Shown: positions 1 through 6,996 of the stretch, in pieces | How the letters are laid out: each line of letters opens with the position of its first letter | Position numbering within the stretch: position 1 is the first letter of the stretch | Origin: JAVKLU01 sp031538895 | Lineage (GTDB): Bacteria; Pseudomonadota; Gammaproteobacteria; Burkholderiales; Burkholderiaceae | Length of the DNA stretch: 13,035 bases | NCBI GenBank assembly: GCA_031538895.1 | Contig: JAVKLU010000035.1 | Location: 1-13,035 of the forward strand | Direction: 5' to 3' | Program-made: the position numbers and the translations under genes | Notes under the pieces: model-generated | What the model was told of the DNA's origin: nothing | What the model saw: the letters and a program-made list of their open reading frames with translations, nothing else | Databases searched by the model: none

Positions 1-34
1 AAAAGTGGCGGATGAAAATCCGCCACTTTTTTTA
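1..34 (+). terminator. Rho-independent terminator of an upstream gene
   Basis: The 13-base arm AAAAGTGGCGGAT and its exact reverse complement ATCCGCCACTTTT are separated by a GAAA tetraloop and followed by further T residues. This is a textbook intrinsic terminator. Because of the A-rich 5' side and T-rich 3' side it could work in both directions, but no minus-strand gene ends here. It must therefore serve a gene lying left of the window. It also isolates the metalloprotease gene at 203 from read-through. Confidence 0.9.
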
Positions 35-202
35 TTTGTGCCGTGCATCACTGTCTACAAAATGATGTTTACAAAATAAGCGCTTCAGCGCGGTAATGCC
101 CTGCGGAACAGGCAAGCTATTAAAAATATAAAATGTTCACAGCGGGCTGTTGATAAAATGGAACACATTCAGGGAACAAAATTCAGGCACGGGTAAATTG
201 GT

Positions 203-1972
203 ATGAAAATAAAAAAAGGGCTTTCCCTAGTACTGTTCATCACGCTGTTGGTGGCTTGTACTGACAATTCGATGTTGCCCAGCGGTAGCGCGGAAAACAA
301 CGGCGGCGCGATTGATGCGGCAGCCAAGGTGAATGTGGCACGGGTGGAGTTTGCCCAAGTATTCGCCCAGCCCAGTACCTCGCGCTATCAATACATTATT
401 CCGAATCGCAAGGTATTAGTGCGCGCCTATATCGCTGCAAGTGACAGCAATGTTTCTCCCGCCGCAGTCACCATGACGGCCAGCAATGGCAGCGCGGCAC
501 AAACCAAAATCATGACCTGTCCGGCGAATTTTCCAAGTAGCGATGTGGCGACGCCGCGATATCAAAAAAGTCAAACCTGTTGGGCCGAAATCGATGATCT
601 GTCCTTAGTCAAAACTAATTTAACAGTTGAGATTAAGGTGGGGGGATCTAAACAGACGCTTACGCCGAAGGTCGGAGACCGTCAGGTCATTAACGTGACG
701 CTGCTACCGATGACGGTAGTGGATAGTGCGGGTAAGCGCGTATCCGAACCCGTACCCTCCGCTACGCTCGTGGCGAATACGATTAAACGCTTTGCACCTT
801 TTGCCACGGTAAATGTATATTCACATAATCCTATCGACGTCCCCTGCGGTACCGCCAGTAGTTATTTACGGGCCGTGAGCCAGCTTAATAGCGCGGAAGG
901 GGGGGGAACCCATATGATGGGATTTTTTCACTGGGGGTGTACTTATCCGGTGGCCGGCCTGGCTTGGGTGTCTGGTACAGAATTGGTATCACGTTCGACC
1001 ACCGATACTTGGTTACATGAACTGGGACATAACTTGTCTTTAGACCATGCGCCCTGCGGTACTACGGGAGATAGCTATTACAGCACCAATATCGATGGTC
1101 AACTGCCTTGGCCCAACTCTGACGAAGCGCGATTAGACCGCACTCCTATCTACGATCAAGCGAATGACCTACTGACGTCACCCGGGTTTGATAGCGCTGG
1201 CAAGGTATCGGCAAGAGATGTCATGTCCTATTGTGATGGCGCAAATTTTTCAGAATATGCCTACCACAAAATTGCTACCCGCATCAGCGGTAACAATTTT
1301 TATACCACGCTTCCGGCGGCACTCGAACTGCCCAATCAACTGCCCAATCAACTGCCCAATTTAGGGAAAGCCATTGATCGCTTGATGGCGTATATCAGTG
1401 GGCGTATCACCCCTAATCGGCAAGTCATTCTTAATCCGGTAGTGTCCTATCAAGGTATACCGGCTTCACCCGAGGTGGGCGCTTACCAGTTATCGCTGAT
1501 TGGCTTGGCCGGTTCGAAAGCAGATTACCGTTTTGATGTTCAGCGGATTGATCATGACGACAGTGGTGATGTGTATTTTCAAGTTGTTGTTCCGGCAATC
1601 GCTGATTTAGCGAAAATTGAGGTCCGTAAAAATGGACAGGAATTTTCAGTCGCGGATGTACCGGTTCCAGCGACAGTTCAAGCGACGGTTAAAGCCACAA
1701 GCGATGTAGTGCGCGCAGCCAGTGCAAGCATTTTGGCCCAGGTGACGGAAAAAAATAATCAGGTGACGCTGAATTGGGATCACGCCCTGTATCCCTGGGC
1801 GGGACTGACTTATGTCAGTGCCGGTCGTGAACGTCGGGGAATCATTGTGCAGGGACAGGGTGGTGTTGTAGAGAAGAGCGTCTCAGACATTCCCGCTCGG
1901 GATGGACATTGGGAAATTTCTTTGAGCCGTGGCCTGCAAACAAAAGTGGTGACACAGGACCGAAGTAAATAA
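203..1972 (+). CDS. Secreted zinc metalloprotease lipoprotein (metzincin-type HExxH)
   Basis: Predicted exported zinc endopeptidase anchored as a lipoprotein. Residues 1-19 form a lipoprotein signal peptide with lipobox LVAC. Residues 272-282 read HELGHNLSLDH, the extended HExxHxxxxxH zinc motif, followed by APCG. The usual Gly of HExxHxxGxxH is Ser here. A Met-turn candidate, DVMSYCD, has its Met at residue 341. The N-terminal part and the region after about 390 look like beta-sandwich domains. The pattern resembles M66/M11-like secreted peptidases; the exact family is uncertain. Residues 376-386 are an LPNQ repeat from a 12-bp tandem unit. A run of eight G (899-906) encodes Gly233-235 ahead of the active site. 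The stop lies inside the first of four 15-bp repeats, and the +1 frame continues to 2114, so the C-terminus may be shifted from its ancestral form. No good Shine-Dalgarno is visible before the ATG. The gene stands alone and converges on the ZIP gene. Confidence 0.85.
   Translation: MKIKKGLSLVLFITLLVACTDNSMLPSGSAENNGGAIDAAAKVNVARVEFAQVFAQPSTSRYQYIIPNRKVLVRAYIAASDSNVSPAAVTMTASNGSAAQTKIMTCPANFPSSDVATPRYQKSQTCWAEIDDLSLVKTNLTVEIKVGGSKQTLTPKVGDRQVINVTLLPMTVVDSAGKRVSEPVPSATLVANTIKRFAPFATVNVYSHNPIDVPCGTASSYLRAVSQLNSAEGGGTHMMGFFHWGCTYPVAGLAWVSGTELVSRSTTDTWLHELGHNLSLDHAPCGTTGDSYYSTNIDGQLPWPNSDEARLDRTPIYDQANDLLTSPGFDSAGKVSARDVMSYCDGANFSEYAYHKIATRISGNNFYTTLPAALELPNQLPNQLPNLGKAIDRLMAYISGRITPNRQVILNPVVSYQGIPASPEVGAYQLSLIGLAGSKADYRFDVQRIDHDDSGDVYFQVVVPAIADLAKIEVRKNGQEFSVADVPVPATVQATVKATSDVVRAASASILAQVTEKNNQVTLNWDHALYPWAGLTYVSAGRERRGIIVQGQGGVVEKSVSDIPARDGHWEISLSRGLQTKVVTQDRSK
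899..906 (+). repeat. G8 homopolymer inside the metalloprotease gene
   Basis: Eight consecutive G, read in frame as part of GGG GGG GGA (Gly233-Gly235). A one-base slip would cut the protein before the HExxH zinc site at residue 272. It is the same length as the G8 tract in the lipoprotein at 5424. Confidence 0.95.
1328..1360 (+). repeat. 12-bp tandem repeat, 2.75 copies, in the protease
   Basis: The unit ctgcccaatcaa occurs at 1328-1339 and 1340-1351, followed by a partial copy ctgcccaat at 1352-1360. It encodes LPNQLPNQLPN between the catalytic domain and the C-terminal beta-rich part, probably as a linker. The copies are identical at DNA level, which suggests recent slippage. Confidence 0.95.
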
Positions 1973-2017
1973 GACCGAAGTAAATAAGACCGAAGTAAAT
2001 AAGACCGAAGTAAATAA
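1958..2017 (+). repeat. Four perfect 15-bp tandem repeats at the protease 3' end
   Basis: The unit gaccgaagtaaataa is repeated four times without a mismatch (1958-1972, 1973-1987, 1988-2002, 2003-2017). In the annotated frame each unit reads D-R-S-K-stop, so the gene ends in the first copy. In the +1 frame the units read T-E-V-N-K without a stop. The third frame has a stop in every unit. Confidence 0.97.
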
Positions 2018-2114
2018 CAAGGTGCTGATCAGCTTGCGCGGCGACAAATCAGTGGTGGATCAGTGGTACATCAGTGAGCGTGACTTTCTCCCAATGAAGT
2101 GGCCACTACGATAA
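1959..2114 (+). pseudogene. Possible out-of-frame C-terminal tail of the metalloprotease
   Basis: The +1 frame relative to the protease is open from 1953 through all four 15-bp repeats and on to TAA at 2112-2114. After the TEVNK repeats it reads KVLISLRGDKSVVDQWYIS, which has a strand-like, coding-looking composition. Removing one G of the GG at 1957-1958 would join it to the protease as VVTQ-TEVNK. This would extend the protein by about 51 residues and make it overlap the end of the convergent ZIP gene by about 44 bp. It is inferred from open frame and composition only. The last part, opposite the ZIP gene, may be open by chance. Confidence 0.4.
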
Positions 2115-2862
2115 TGATCAAGCCAAGCAGAATCAAGGCAATTTGCCCCGCGACTTGTGGCAGTGTTTGTTTGTGTTTATGTGATTGAGGCATCAGATCA
2201 GACAAGGCAATATAGACAAAACCCGAGGCACTAATCACTAACATATAAGGCAGGGCTTGGTTGAGCGTGTTGAGGAAGAGATACCCGAATACAGCGCCTA
2301 ACAATGCCATAACACCCGAAAATAGCATATACAAATAAGCCCGTAGGCGGCTGAATTGGGCGTTTAACAACACAATAAAATTGCCAATTTTTTGTGGCAC
2401 TTCGTGCCCGACAATCGCTAGGGTGGTGATGAACCCCAAATGAGTATCGGCAACAAAAGCCGTCGCGATTAGGACGCCATCAATAAAATTATGCGTTCCA
2501 TCGCCCACTAAAACGGCCATGCCGCCGTGTCCGGCGTTTTGACGGTCATGACCATGATCGTGATCATGACCGTCGCCTTCGTGATGGTGATCATGGCGCA
2601 GTAAGGACGTTTTTTCTAATATAAAAAAAACCAAAAGACCCGCTAAAAACAAAGCGAATAAAGTATTCGTTTCTGTCGGTGCCAATTCAAACGCCTCGGG
2701 CATAGAGTGCAGTAAGGCGATGCCCAACAAGATACCAATAGACAGACCGACCATCCAGCGAATCATGCGCGTCATGAGCTTAAAAGATATCCATGAAGAT
2801 ACGAGCAGGCTAAATGCGGTGGAGAGGAGAGAAGCAAAAACGATCGTCAAAAAAATGTTCAT
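2071..2862 (-). CDS. ZIP-family divalent metal transporter (GufA/ZupT-like)
   Basis: Inner-membrane permease of the ZIP family, which takes up zinc and related divalent metals into the cytoplasm. The 263 residues fit the usual bacterial length. About eight hydrophobic segments are visible. A cytosolic-type His/Asp/Gly-rich loop lies at residues 90-113 (for example HDHHH and HDHDHGH) between TM3 and TM4. TM4 carries the signature HNFIDG (124-129) and TM5 carries HEVPQKIGNF (153-162); together these form the family's binuclear metal site. The LHSMPEAFE and LSDLMPQSH segments also match the family. The start is ATG at 2862, with no strong Shine-Dalgarno. The gene is monocistronic, convergent with the protease and divergent from the recombinase-like gene. 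Metal control is plausible, and a palindrome at 2968-2996 lies in its upstream region, but no recognisable Zur box was found. Substrate specificity cannot be read from the sequence. Confidence 0.93.
   Translation of the reverse strand: MNIFLTIVFASLLSTAFSLLVSSWISFKLMTRMIRWMVGLSIGILLGIALLHSMPEAFELAPTETNTLFALFLAGLLVFFILEKTSLLRHDHHHEGDGHDHDHGHDRQNAGHGGMAVLVGDGTHNFIDGVLIATAFVADTHLGFITTLAIVGHEVPQKIGNFIVLLNAQFSRLRAYLYMLFSGVMALLGAVFGYLFLNTLNQALPYMLVISASGFVYIALSDLMPQSHKHKQTLPQVAGQIALILLGLIIIVVATSLGESHAH
2541..2574. repeat. Inverted repeat within the His-rich loop codons
   Basis: Arms gacggtcatga (2541-2551) and tcatgaccgtc (2564-2574) are perfect 11-bp complements around a 12-base centre. They arise within His/Asp codons of the ZIP loop (CAT/GAT-rich), so this is probably a by-product of coding, although the mRNA could fold here. 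Confidence 0.6.
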
Positions 2863-2967
2863 ATCGGGAATGGGTCAGTCCCTACGGTATTTTGTAGGGT
2901 TTTGTAGAGTAAGGTGGAAAAAATCTTGGTAGTATCGATGCGGTCATCTGGATTAACAGTTGGTCGC

Positions 2968-2996
2968 TTACGTGACGTAAGGTCACGTTACGTCAC
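2968..2996. promoter_or_regulatory. Nested palindrome between the divergent ZIP and recombinase-like genes
   Basis: GTGACGTAA (2972-2980) and TTACGTCAC (2988-2996) are perfect 9-bp inverted arms with a 7-base spacer. Overlapping it, TTACGT-g-ACGTAA (2968-2980) forms a second palindrome, and GTGAC/GTCAC (2972-2976, 2982-2986) a third. The motif TTACGT or its complement thus occurs repeatedly within 29 bp. The site sits 106-134 bp upstream of the ZIP start and about 185 bp upstream of the gene at 3181. A transcription-factor operator is the natural reading, but the factor is unknown. The rest of the 2863-3180 gap shows no convincing promoter. It contains a GC-rich hairpin near 3064-3081 (GGGTGG/CCACCC). 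Confidence 0.45.
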
Positions 2997-3180
2997 TTTA
3001 TCCACTATGCTATCAGGGAAAAGAGGCGGGCGATTATAGCGAGAAAATTGGCCCCGCCGACGGTGGGGTGGGCAGCCACCCGTGAACAAACCCTGCGCTG
3101 TCGGCGAAGAGACACTCGCATGAGATATGATCGAACACCACATCTCACCACCATGCCTCACCTCACCACGCAAAGCGAAC

Positions 3181-5211
3181 ATGTCACTTCCAACACCAAC
3201 TTTATTGAGTCTGACGCAACAACTGTCACAACTGCAGCAACTGCCCGATAGGGTTGACCGCCACCTGTGGCTGTGCGACGTGATTCAGTGGGTGCGCGGC
3301 AACCGGACTTCACCTCAGGAGGCGGCTGCGCGTTTGGGTCTGCTGGCCGATGCCCTGCTGGCTCGTCCAGAAATGTCAGCCGCATGGCAGCGCTGGTGGC
3401 AAGCCTTTTTAGCCGATACCGATGCCACGCCCTTGTTGGCTGATTTGGGTTTTGCCCCGCGCACCGCCTTTATCAGCGACTTAGGCCAACGCCTGCGCAT
3501 GAAGCTATTGCCCAGCACCCCCGACACCCGCGATCTGGGCGCACTGTTTTTGTTTTTGCAACCCGAACCCTTTGATGCGCAATGGCTACAAGCGCTCGAT
3601 GAGCACACCCTTGCCAGCTGGAGTCGACTGGTCTTGCCACAAGCCACGTCACAAGCACCTATTGCACAAGCACCCATCACACAAGCGCCTATTGCCCTAC
3701 AGGCCAGTTTGCTGGATGCACTGACTTATTGCGTGGGTCAGATCAATGCCACCGGACATTCGGCTGAAATCCGCACGCGCATGAGCGAGGACGAGAACAC
3801 CCGATCTTTTCACGACTTGCCTATGGCGCTGGAGGGATTTCGCCAAGCCCTGCAAAAGAGCGGCCCGCACAGCCCGCAGTGTCAAGAGGCCGCTCACGCG
3901 CTTAAGCTGCAACTGGACCAATGCCAGCACGCTGCCGACACCGTGTATGGACATTTACAAGAACACGGCATATCGGTGGGCATCGTGTTCAGGCTGCGGC
4001 AGTTGCGCCATTTGGTGATCCGCTGTAAATACTTGCTCGATACCGTGTTGTCGCACCAACCGGTTCCGGCGATGTTGACTTTGCTGGCCCACCTCGCTCA
4101 GGTGTGCCATGACAGCCGAAGCATCGCCAGTTTATGGACCGCCAACAGCCACATGTTGGCCGAGCGTGTGGCCCAACGTAGTGCCGAAAATGGCGCGCAC
4201 TACATCACACGCAATGGCCTGGAGTACCGACGTATGCTGGGTAAAGCCTTGGGCGGTGGCTCGGTGATTGGGCTGACCACTTGGGCCAAATTCGCGCTCG
4301 TGGGTCTGGCGCTGTCGCCCTTTTGGGCGGGCCTTGCGGCCAGTGCCAACTACGCCCTGTCGTTTGTGCTGGTCATGCTGTTGCACTGGACGGTGGCCAC
4401 CAAACAACCCGCCGTCACAGCCCCGGCCATGGCCGCCAAGCTCAAATTCATTGACAACGAGGCGGGCGTGCAGGATTTTGTGGACGAGGTGACGCACCTG
4501 TTTCGCTCGCAAATCGCGGCCATTTTGGGCAACCTGCTGGCCGTAGTGCCTGTGGTGCTGCTGGTTTGTCTGGCCTTGAGTCAAATGGACTGGGCCCCTA
4601 TGGCCAGTCAAGCTCAGGCGCAGCACGTTCTGTCTTCAGTCAATTTATGGGGGCCTACCGTCTTGTTTGCCGCCTTCACAGGTGTGCTGCTATTTGCCTC
4701 CAGCATCGTCGCCGGTTGGGTGGAAAACGCTTTTGTGCTGCATCAGCTGGGCTCGGCTTTGCGTTACCACCCCCGTCTGCGTCGCTGGATCGGGGTGCAG
4801 CGCGCACAGCGCTTGGGCCTGTATTTGGAAAACCATATTTCAGGTCTGGCGGCCAACATTTCTTTGGGTTTGATGCTGGGGATGGTGCCGGTGATTGCGC
4901 AATTTTTCGGCCTGGGGCTGGATGTCCGTCACGTCACACTTACCGCAGGACAAATCGCTGCGGCGGTTTTCGCGTTGGGTTTGCCTGCGCTGAGTACGCC
5001 CGAATTTGGCTGGGCTTTGGCCGGTTTTCTGCTGATTGGTCCACTGAATCTTGGGGTGAGTTTTTATCTGGCCTTTAGGGTGGCCCTGACCGCGCAAAGC
5101 GTCAGTGTCACCAACCGTGGCCGTATCCGTCAGGCGATTAGCCAGCGCTTTCGGGCGCAGCCTCTGTCGTTTTTTCTGCCCCCATCGTCGACCCATCGCG
5201 CGCAGGTTTGA
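3181..5211 (+). CDS. Gcr-type 'site-specific recombinase' family membrane protein
   Basis: A 676-residue protein resembling the family annotated as site-specific recombinase (SpecificRecomb, PF10136, Gcr of Neisseria). The first half is soluble, beginning with a helical stretch and HLWLCDVIQWVRG. From about residue 350 it carries the family-like segments YITRNGLEYRRMLGKALGGG and LLHWTVATKQPA, then at least five hydrophobic helices to the C-terminus. No tyrosine- or serine-recombinase catalytic motif is visible, so enzymatic recombination is doubtful and the family name is historical; it looks like an inner-membrane protein. An in-frame ATG at 3127 would add 18 residues rich in His, Pro and Thr. 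I prefer 3181 because family similarity seems to start after it, but neither start has a good ribosome site. Three degenerate 15-bp repeats encode QAPIA/QAPIT. Its GC content looks higher than that of neighbouring genes. It may form its own transcription unit, with a hairpin just after the stop. Confidence 0.8.
   Translation: MSLPTPTLLSLTQQLSQLQQLPDRVDRHLWLCDVIQWVRGNRTSPQEAAARLGLLADALLARPEMSAAWQRWWQAFLADTDATPLLADLGFAPRTAFISDLGQRLRMKLLPSTPDTRDLGALFLFLQPEPFDAQWLQALDEHTLASWSRLVLPQATSQAPIAQAPITQAPIALQASLLDALTYCVGQINATGHSAEIRTRMSEDENTRSFHDLPMALEGFRQALQKSGPHSPQCQEAAHALKLQLDQCQHAADTVYGHLQEHGISVGIVFRLRQLRHLVIRCKYLLDTVLSHQPVPAMLTLLAHLAQVCHDSRSIASLWTANSHMLAERVAQRSAENGAHYITRNGLEYRRMLGKALGGGSVIGLTTWAKFALVGLALSPFWAGLAASANYALSFVLVMLLHWTVATKQPAVTAPAMAAKLKFIDNEAGVQDFVDEVTHLFRSQIAAILGNLLAVVPVVLLVCLALSQMDWAPMASQAQAQHVLSSVNLWGPTVLFAAFTGVLLFASSIVAGWVENAFVLHQLGSALRYHPRLRRWIGVQRAQRLGLYLENHISGLAANISLGLMLGMVPVIAQFFGLGLDVRHVTLTAGQIAAAVFALGLPALSTPEFGWALAGFLLIGPLNLGVSFYLAFRVALTAQSVSVTNRGRIRQAISQRFRAQPLSFFLPPSSTHRAQV
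3650..3694 (+). repeat. Three degenerate 15-bp tandem repeats
   Basis: Units cacaagcacctattg (3650-3664), cacaagcacccatca (3665-3679) and cacaagcgcctattg (3680-3694) encode a Q-A-P-I-A/T repeat in a soluble linker of the Gcr-like protein. The 15-bp period is the same as in the arrays at 1958 and 7585. Confidence 0.9.
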
Positions 5212-5218
5212 AGTGGCA

Positions 5219-5235
5219 ATGGACCCTTGGTCCAT
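5219..5235 (+). terminator. Short hairpin after the Gcr-like gene
   Basis: ATGGACC and GGTCCAT are perfect 7-bp arms around a CTT loop, 7 bp after the stop codon. No T-run follows, so this is not a canonical intrinsic terminator; it could be an mRNA 3'-end stabiliser or a weak terminator. The rest of the gap to 5355 shows no clear gene. Confidence 0.35.
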
Positions 5236-5355
5236 ACCTGTAGAAACTGAATCAGAACGCGCTTAACCCCTGGCGATAGGCTAGCGATGACAAAAAACCA
5301 GGGTAATAATCGCGCCCATGCGCTTGGATTTCCCAGCTTCCACACATTTTTTTCT

Positions 5356-5360
5356 GGAGA
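5356..5360 (+). promoter_or_regulatory. Ribosome binding site of the Big_2 lipoprotein
   Basis: GGAGA lies 6 bases before the ATG at 5367. It is one of the clearest Shine-Dalgarno sites in the window. It fixes the true start of the lipoprotein even though the reading frame from this ATG is interrupted 19 codons later. Confidence 0.75.
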
Positions 5361-5366
5361 ACTCGT

Positions 5367-6354
5367 ATGAACAATACATCTATCTTGGCGGTATTGCTGT
5401 TAACTTCTTTGCTTTCAGCCTGCGGGGGGGGCGGGCGGAAGCACATCATCACCTTTTACGCTGACCTCTATTGAAGTTACTGCAGAAAAAACTCAGTTGC
5501 AGGCCGGTGAGAAAATCCAGTTGTCAGCTAAAGGTATTCAACGCAATGGCGATAGAAGTTACGTGTCTGTCAAATGGTCGGTTTCAGATGAATCGATAGG
5601 AACCATGTCCCTATACGGCGATAGTTTCACCGCAAAAAAAGCGGGACAAGTTGAAGTGACCGCCAGTCCAACTTTTGAAAGTGTCGCACATGGCAAACTC
5701 AAACTGACCGTTACGGCATCGAGCCCGACTGGGGTTGACATACTTGGTTTTCAGTCGGGGAAAACGCAGTATTCGACAGCGGATGAAAGAAAGCTCAGCG
5801 CGGTGGCCGTTCATCCTGAAAACAGCAAAACGCCTATCACCACACCTGTGACTTGGGCTTCCAGCGATATCAACAAGGCCACCATAGACTCATCAGGAAA
5901 CTTCAAAGCGAAGTCAGCAGGCTTCGTCGCCATCACTGCCCAGTGGAATGGATTCACCAAGAAACTCGACATTGAGATCAAGTCAGCTGATCCTGACCAC
6001 ATTATGGTCAAGTGCAATGCTGTTATTCCAGTCACCAGGGGGACTTGGTCTACAAAGTACGCTACTGATCCGCAAAATGGCTCTGAATGGATCAAATTTG
6101 ACACTAACACATGCACCGCTGATTCTATTGGTCTGTATGTCCGCGATGAAAGTCAAAAGCCAGCAACAGGCGGCGAGAGCACAGATTACTACACCCTGAT
6201 TTCAGCACGCAAGGTGGATGGTAAGTATCAAACCTCCGTTATTGCTAGAACTCTGACTTCCGCCGATAAATTTATTACTGTAGGCGTCACCAGTTCTGGA
6301 GGCAGCCTCTTCTTCACACGCTTAATTGCTTCGGGAACAACGCTGTCTGATTAG
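5367..6354 (+). CDS. Lipoprotein with two Big_2 Ig-like domains, frame broken at a G8 tract
   Basis: From ATG 5367, behind a good ribosome site, the first 19 codons give a perfect lipoprotein signal peptide (MNNTSILAVLLLTSLLSAC, lipobox LSAC). The next bases are eight G (5424-5431). As sequenced, the frame then runs into a stop after about 20 more codons. With seven G it would continue as CGGAGGSTSSPF into the long downstream open frame and give a 328-residue protein. Restored domains: two bacterial Ig-like group 2 domains at about 28-118 and 120-206 (core features VKWSVSD and VTWASSD, AGQVEVTA and AGFVAITA). A C-terminal domain of unknown type follows at about 207-328. Big_2 domains usually occur in surface adhesins or structural surface proteins. 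Without the repair, the downstream part has only a TTG at 5497 as a possible start, with no signal. The gene is either phase-variable, a recent pseudogene or a sequencing error. Confidence 0.75.
5424..5431 (+). repeat. G8 tract directly after the lipobox cysteine codon
   Basis: Eight consecutive G follow TGC (Cys19) of the Big_2 lipoprotein. The present length puts the downstream domains out of frame; seven or ten G would restore it. Its position between signal peptide and mature protein is where slippage gives clean on/off switching. Confidence 0.95.
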
Positions 6355-6370
6355 AGTTGAGTTTGATCAA

Positions 6371-6387
6371 TGACTGGTGGCCAGTCA
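6371..6387. terminator. Hairpin between the convergent lipoprotein and DUF2269 genes
   Basis: TGACTGG and CCAGTCA are perfect 7-bp arms around a TGG loop, 17 bp after the lipoprotein stop. It has the same 7-3-7 geometry as the hairpin at 5219. There is no T-run on either side, so terminator function is only a possibility. Confidence 0.35.
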
Positions 6388-6519
6388 AATCCCGATCAGA
6401 TACGGTACGCAAAATGCTGCCCATGGGTATAAAAGTGTCTGGTATTTTCATTCCCATGCACCTGATTTTGGTAAATTCACCAAAGCGGCGGAAAGGGGGG
6501 CGGGCGCAGGTTCGGGCGG

Positions 6520-6996
6520 TTAGCCCCACAGCGCAGGCTTGGTCACCATCATGTAAAACACCACCGCCATGCTGATAAAGGCGGGATAGCCGAGCCCCTC
6601 CCACCAGCGGCGATAGGTTTCGTAGATGGCCGGTAGTTCAGAGTTGTTGGCTTGGGCAGCCTGCGCCATTGCATGCATTTTGAGTTGCAACCAGACGACG
6701 GGCAACCAACAAGCGCCCGCAAATAAATACAGCGCAAATGAGATTGCAATCCACGGCTTGGTCAGTGGAAATTCTGCCAAATACACCATCGCAAAACCGG
6801 TCACGGGCTGTACGATAACGGCAGGCGTGGTGAGCCACCAATCAGCCCGTACGCATAGTCGGCTAACCTGCGCCTTCACTGCAATGCTTTTGGTGCGGTT
6901 GGCGAAAAAGAGGTAATAGGCTGAACCAAAACCAGTGCCTACCAAGACCACACTGGAGACAATGTGCAGGAATTTGAGAAGAAGATATGCGTTCAT
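6520..6996 (-). CDS. DUF2269-type integral membrane protein
   Basis: A 158-residue polytopic inner-membrane protein resembling the DUF2269 family. It starts MNAYLLLKFLHIVSSVVLVG, with the typical first helix (LHI..S..L.G), followed by a basic loop, WWLTTPAVIVQPVTG and three further hydrophobic helices. It ends KPALWG. The start at 6996 is chosen because its ATG overlaps the stop of the DoxX-like gene as ATGA, indicating translational coupling. A longer open frame upstream (to 7257) is the shadow of that gene. The function of the family is unknown. Pairing with DoxX-like genes is, to my knowledge, a recurring arrangement, often near short-chain dehydrogenase-type genes. The 3' end converges on the Big_2 lipoprotein with about 165 bp between. 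Confidence 0.8.
   Translation of the reverse strand: MNAYLLLKFLHIVSSVVLVGTGFGSAYYLFFANRTKSIAVKAQVSRLCVRADWWLTTPAVIVQPVTGFAMVYLAEFPLTKPWIAISFALYLFAGACWLPVVWLQLKMHAMAQAAQANNSELPAIYETYRRWWEGLGYPAFISMAVVFYMMVTKPALWG

Noticed and set aside
2720..2932. 70-codon plus-strand frame opposite the ZIP start
   Set aside because: Antisense to the conserved first helices of the ZIP protein; no ribosome site or motif.
3127..3180. Upstream ATG start for the Gcr-like protein
   Set aside because: The 18 extra residues (HHISPPCLTSPRK-like) look untranslated. The choice is not certain because neither start has a clear Shine-Dalgarno.
4132..4626. 164-codon minus-strand open frame and other open frames inside 3181-5211
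   Set aside because: They are antisense or alternate-frame shadows of the GC-rich Gcr-like gene, with His/Arg/Gln-rich nonsense composition.
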